Below, piece after piece: positions 63,919 through 64,000 of a DNA stretch of 64,000 bases (its first letter is position 1; every line of letters starts with the position of its first letter). A program made the position numbers and the translations under genes. This stretch comes from Oegoconia quadripuncta. Its lineage: Eukaryota > Arthropoda > Insecta > Lepidoptera > Autostichidae. Under the pieces are notes generated by a model that saw only the letters and a list, made by a program, of their open reading frames with translations, was not told where the DNA came from and did no database searches. The stretch spans positions 10,325,731-10,389,730 of the forward strand of contig OX438758.1 of NCBI GenBank assembly GCA_949316235.1. Reading direction: 5' to 3'.

Positions 63919-64000
63919 GACCTGTTTGGTGTAATAGTTAGCAACTCTGACAACTATACCAAAAGGTTGCGGGTTCGAATACCGCTAGGGGCATATTATG
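63919..64000 (+). mobile_element. tRNA-derived SINE, type I, runs off the window
   Basis: GACCTGTTTGGTGTAATAGT, then AGGTTGCGGGTTCGAATACC and GCTAGGGGCATA: the head of the 3750-type SINE. The body lies outside the window. Confidence 0.85.

Overview
This window looks like nuclear DNA of a moth or butterfly (Lepidoptera, possibly a noctuid). It is AT-rich, its genes have long introns with GT-AG junctions, and it is crowded with tRNA-derived SINEs, a 5S-rRNA-derived SINE, an R1-type LINE, other LINE fragments and many short inverted-repeat DNA transposons. I see no bacterial-style operon, CRISPR array or genuine tRNA gene.

Two cellular genes can be assembled exon by exon. The first, on the + strand (six coding exons, 31247-45787, 1498 predicted residues), is the TRMT9B / fire dancer (fid) tRNA-methyltransferase-like gene. 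Its AdoMet-binding domain is encoded by exons 1-4 and the start of exon 5. The last strand and helix of the same fold lie at the extreme C-terminus, after about 1200 Ser/Pro/Lys/Glu-rich residues. The second, on the - strand, is the 3' part of DNA/RNA topoisomerase III-beta (TOP3B). Four exons (63167 down to 58127) encode the zinc-finger tail, a short RGG-like patch and the stop; the catalytic exons lie beyond base 64000. The two genes converge across about 12.3 kb of mostly featureless AT-rich DNA with a few inverted-repeat elements.

Layout: 1-1.8 kb, C-terminal part of a reverse transcriptase with a restriction-like endonuclease domain; 2-12.5 kb, fragments of LINEs, SINEs and MITEs; 12.5-12.9 kb, a tiny 5'-truncated R1-type LINE with a 12-bp target duplication; 13.5-22.8 kb, a cluster of one long-TIR MITE family plus a TTAA-flanked foldback element whose left end is amplified four times as a 115-bp tandem repeat; 22.8-25.4 kb, a longer R1-type LINE on the - strand, split by an 879-bp DNA transposon with perfect 28-bp TIRs and an 8-bp duplication; 26-31 kb, MITEs, a 211-bp tandem duplication and a CpG-rich patch with a palindromic X-box-like site; 31.2-45.8 kb, TRMT9B with retroelements in its introns; 46-58 kb, intergenic; 58.1-63.2 kb, TOP3B; 63.4-64 kb, SINEs.

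The two genes share no obvious pathway beyond RNA biology: TRMT9B belongs to the wobble-uridine methyltransferase family, and TOP3B acts on RNA and DNA. The most unusual structures are the huge insert in TRMT9B, the upstream ORF whose stop overlaps its start codon, the nested transposon in the R1 LINE and the amplified end of the TTAA element. I found no clear evidence of an entirely new system.
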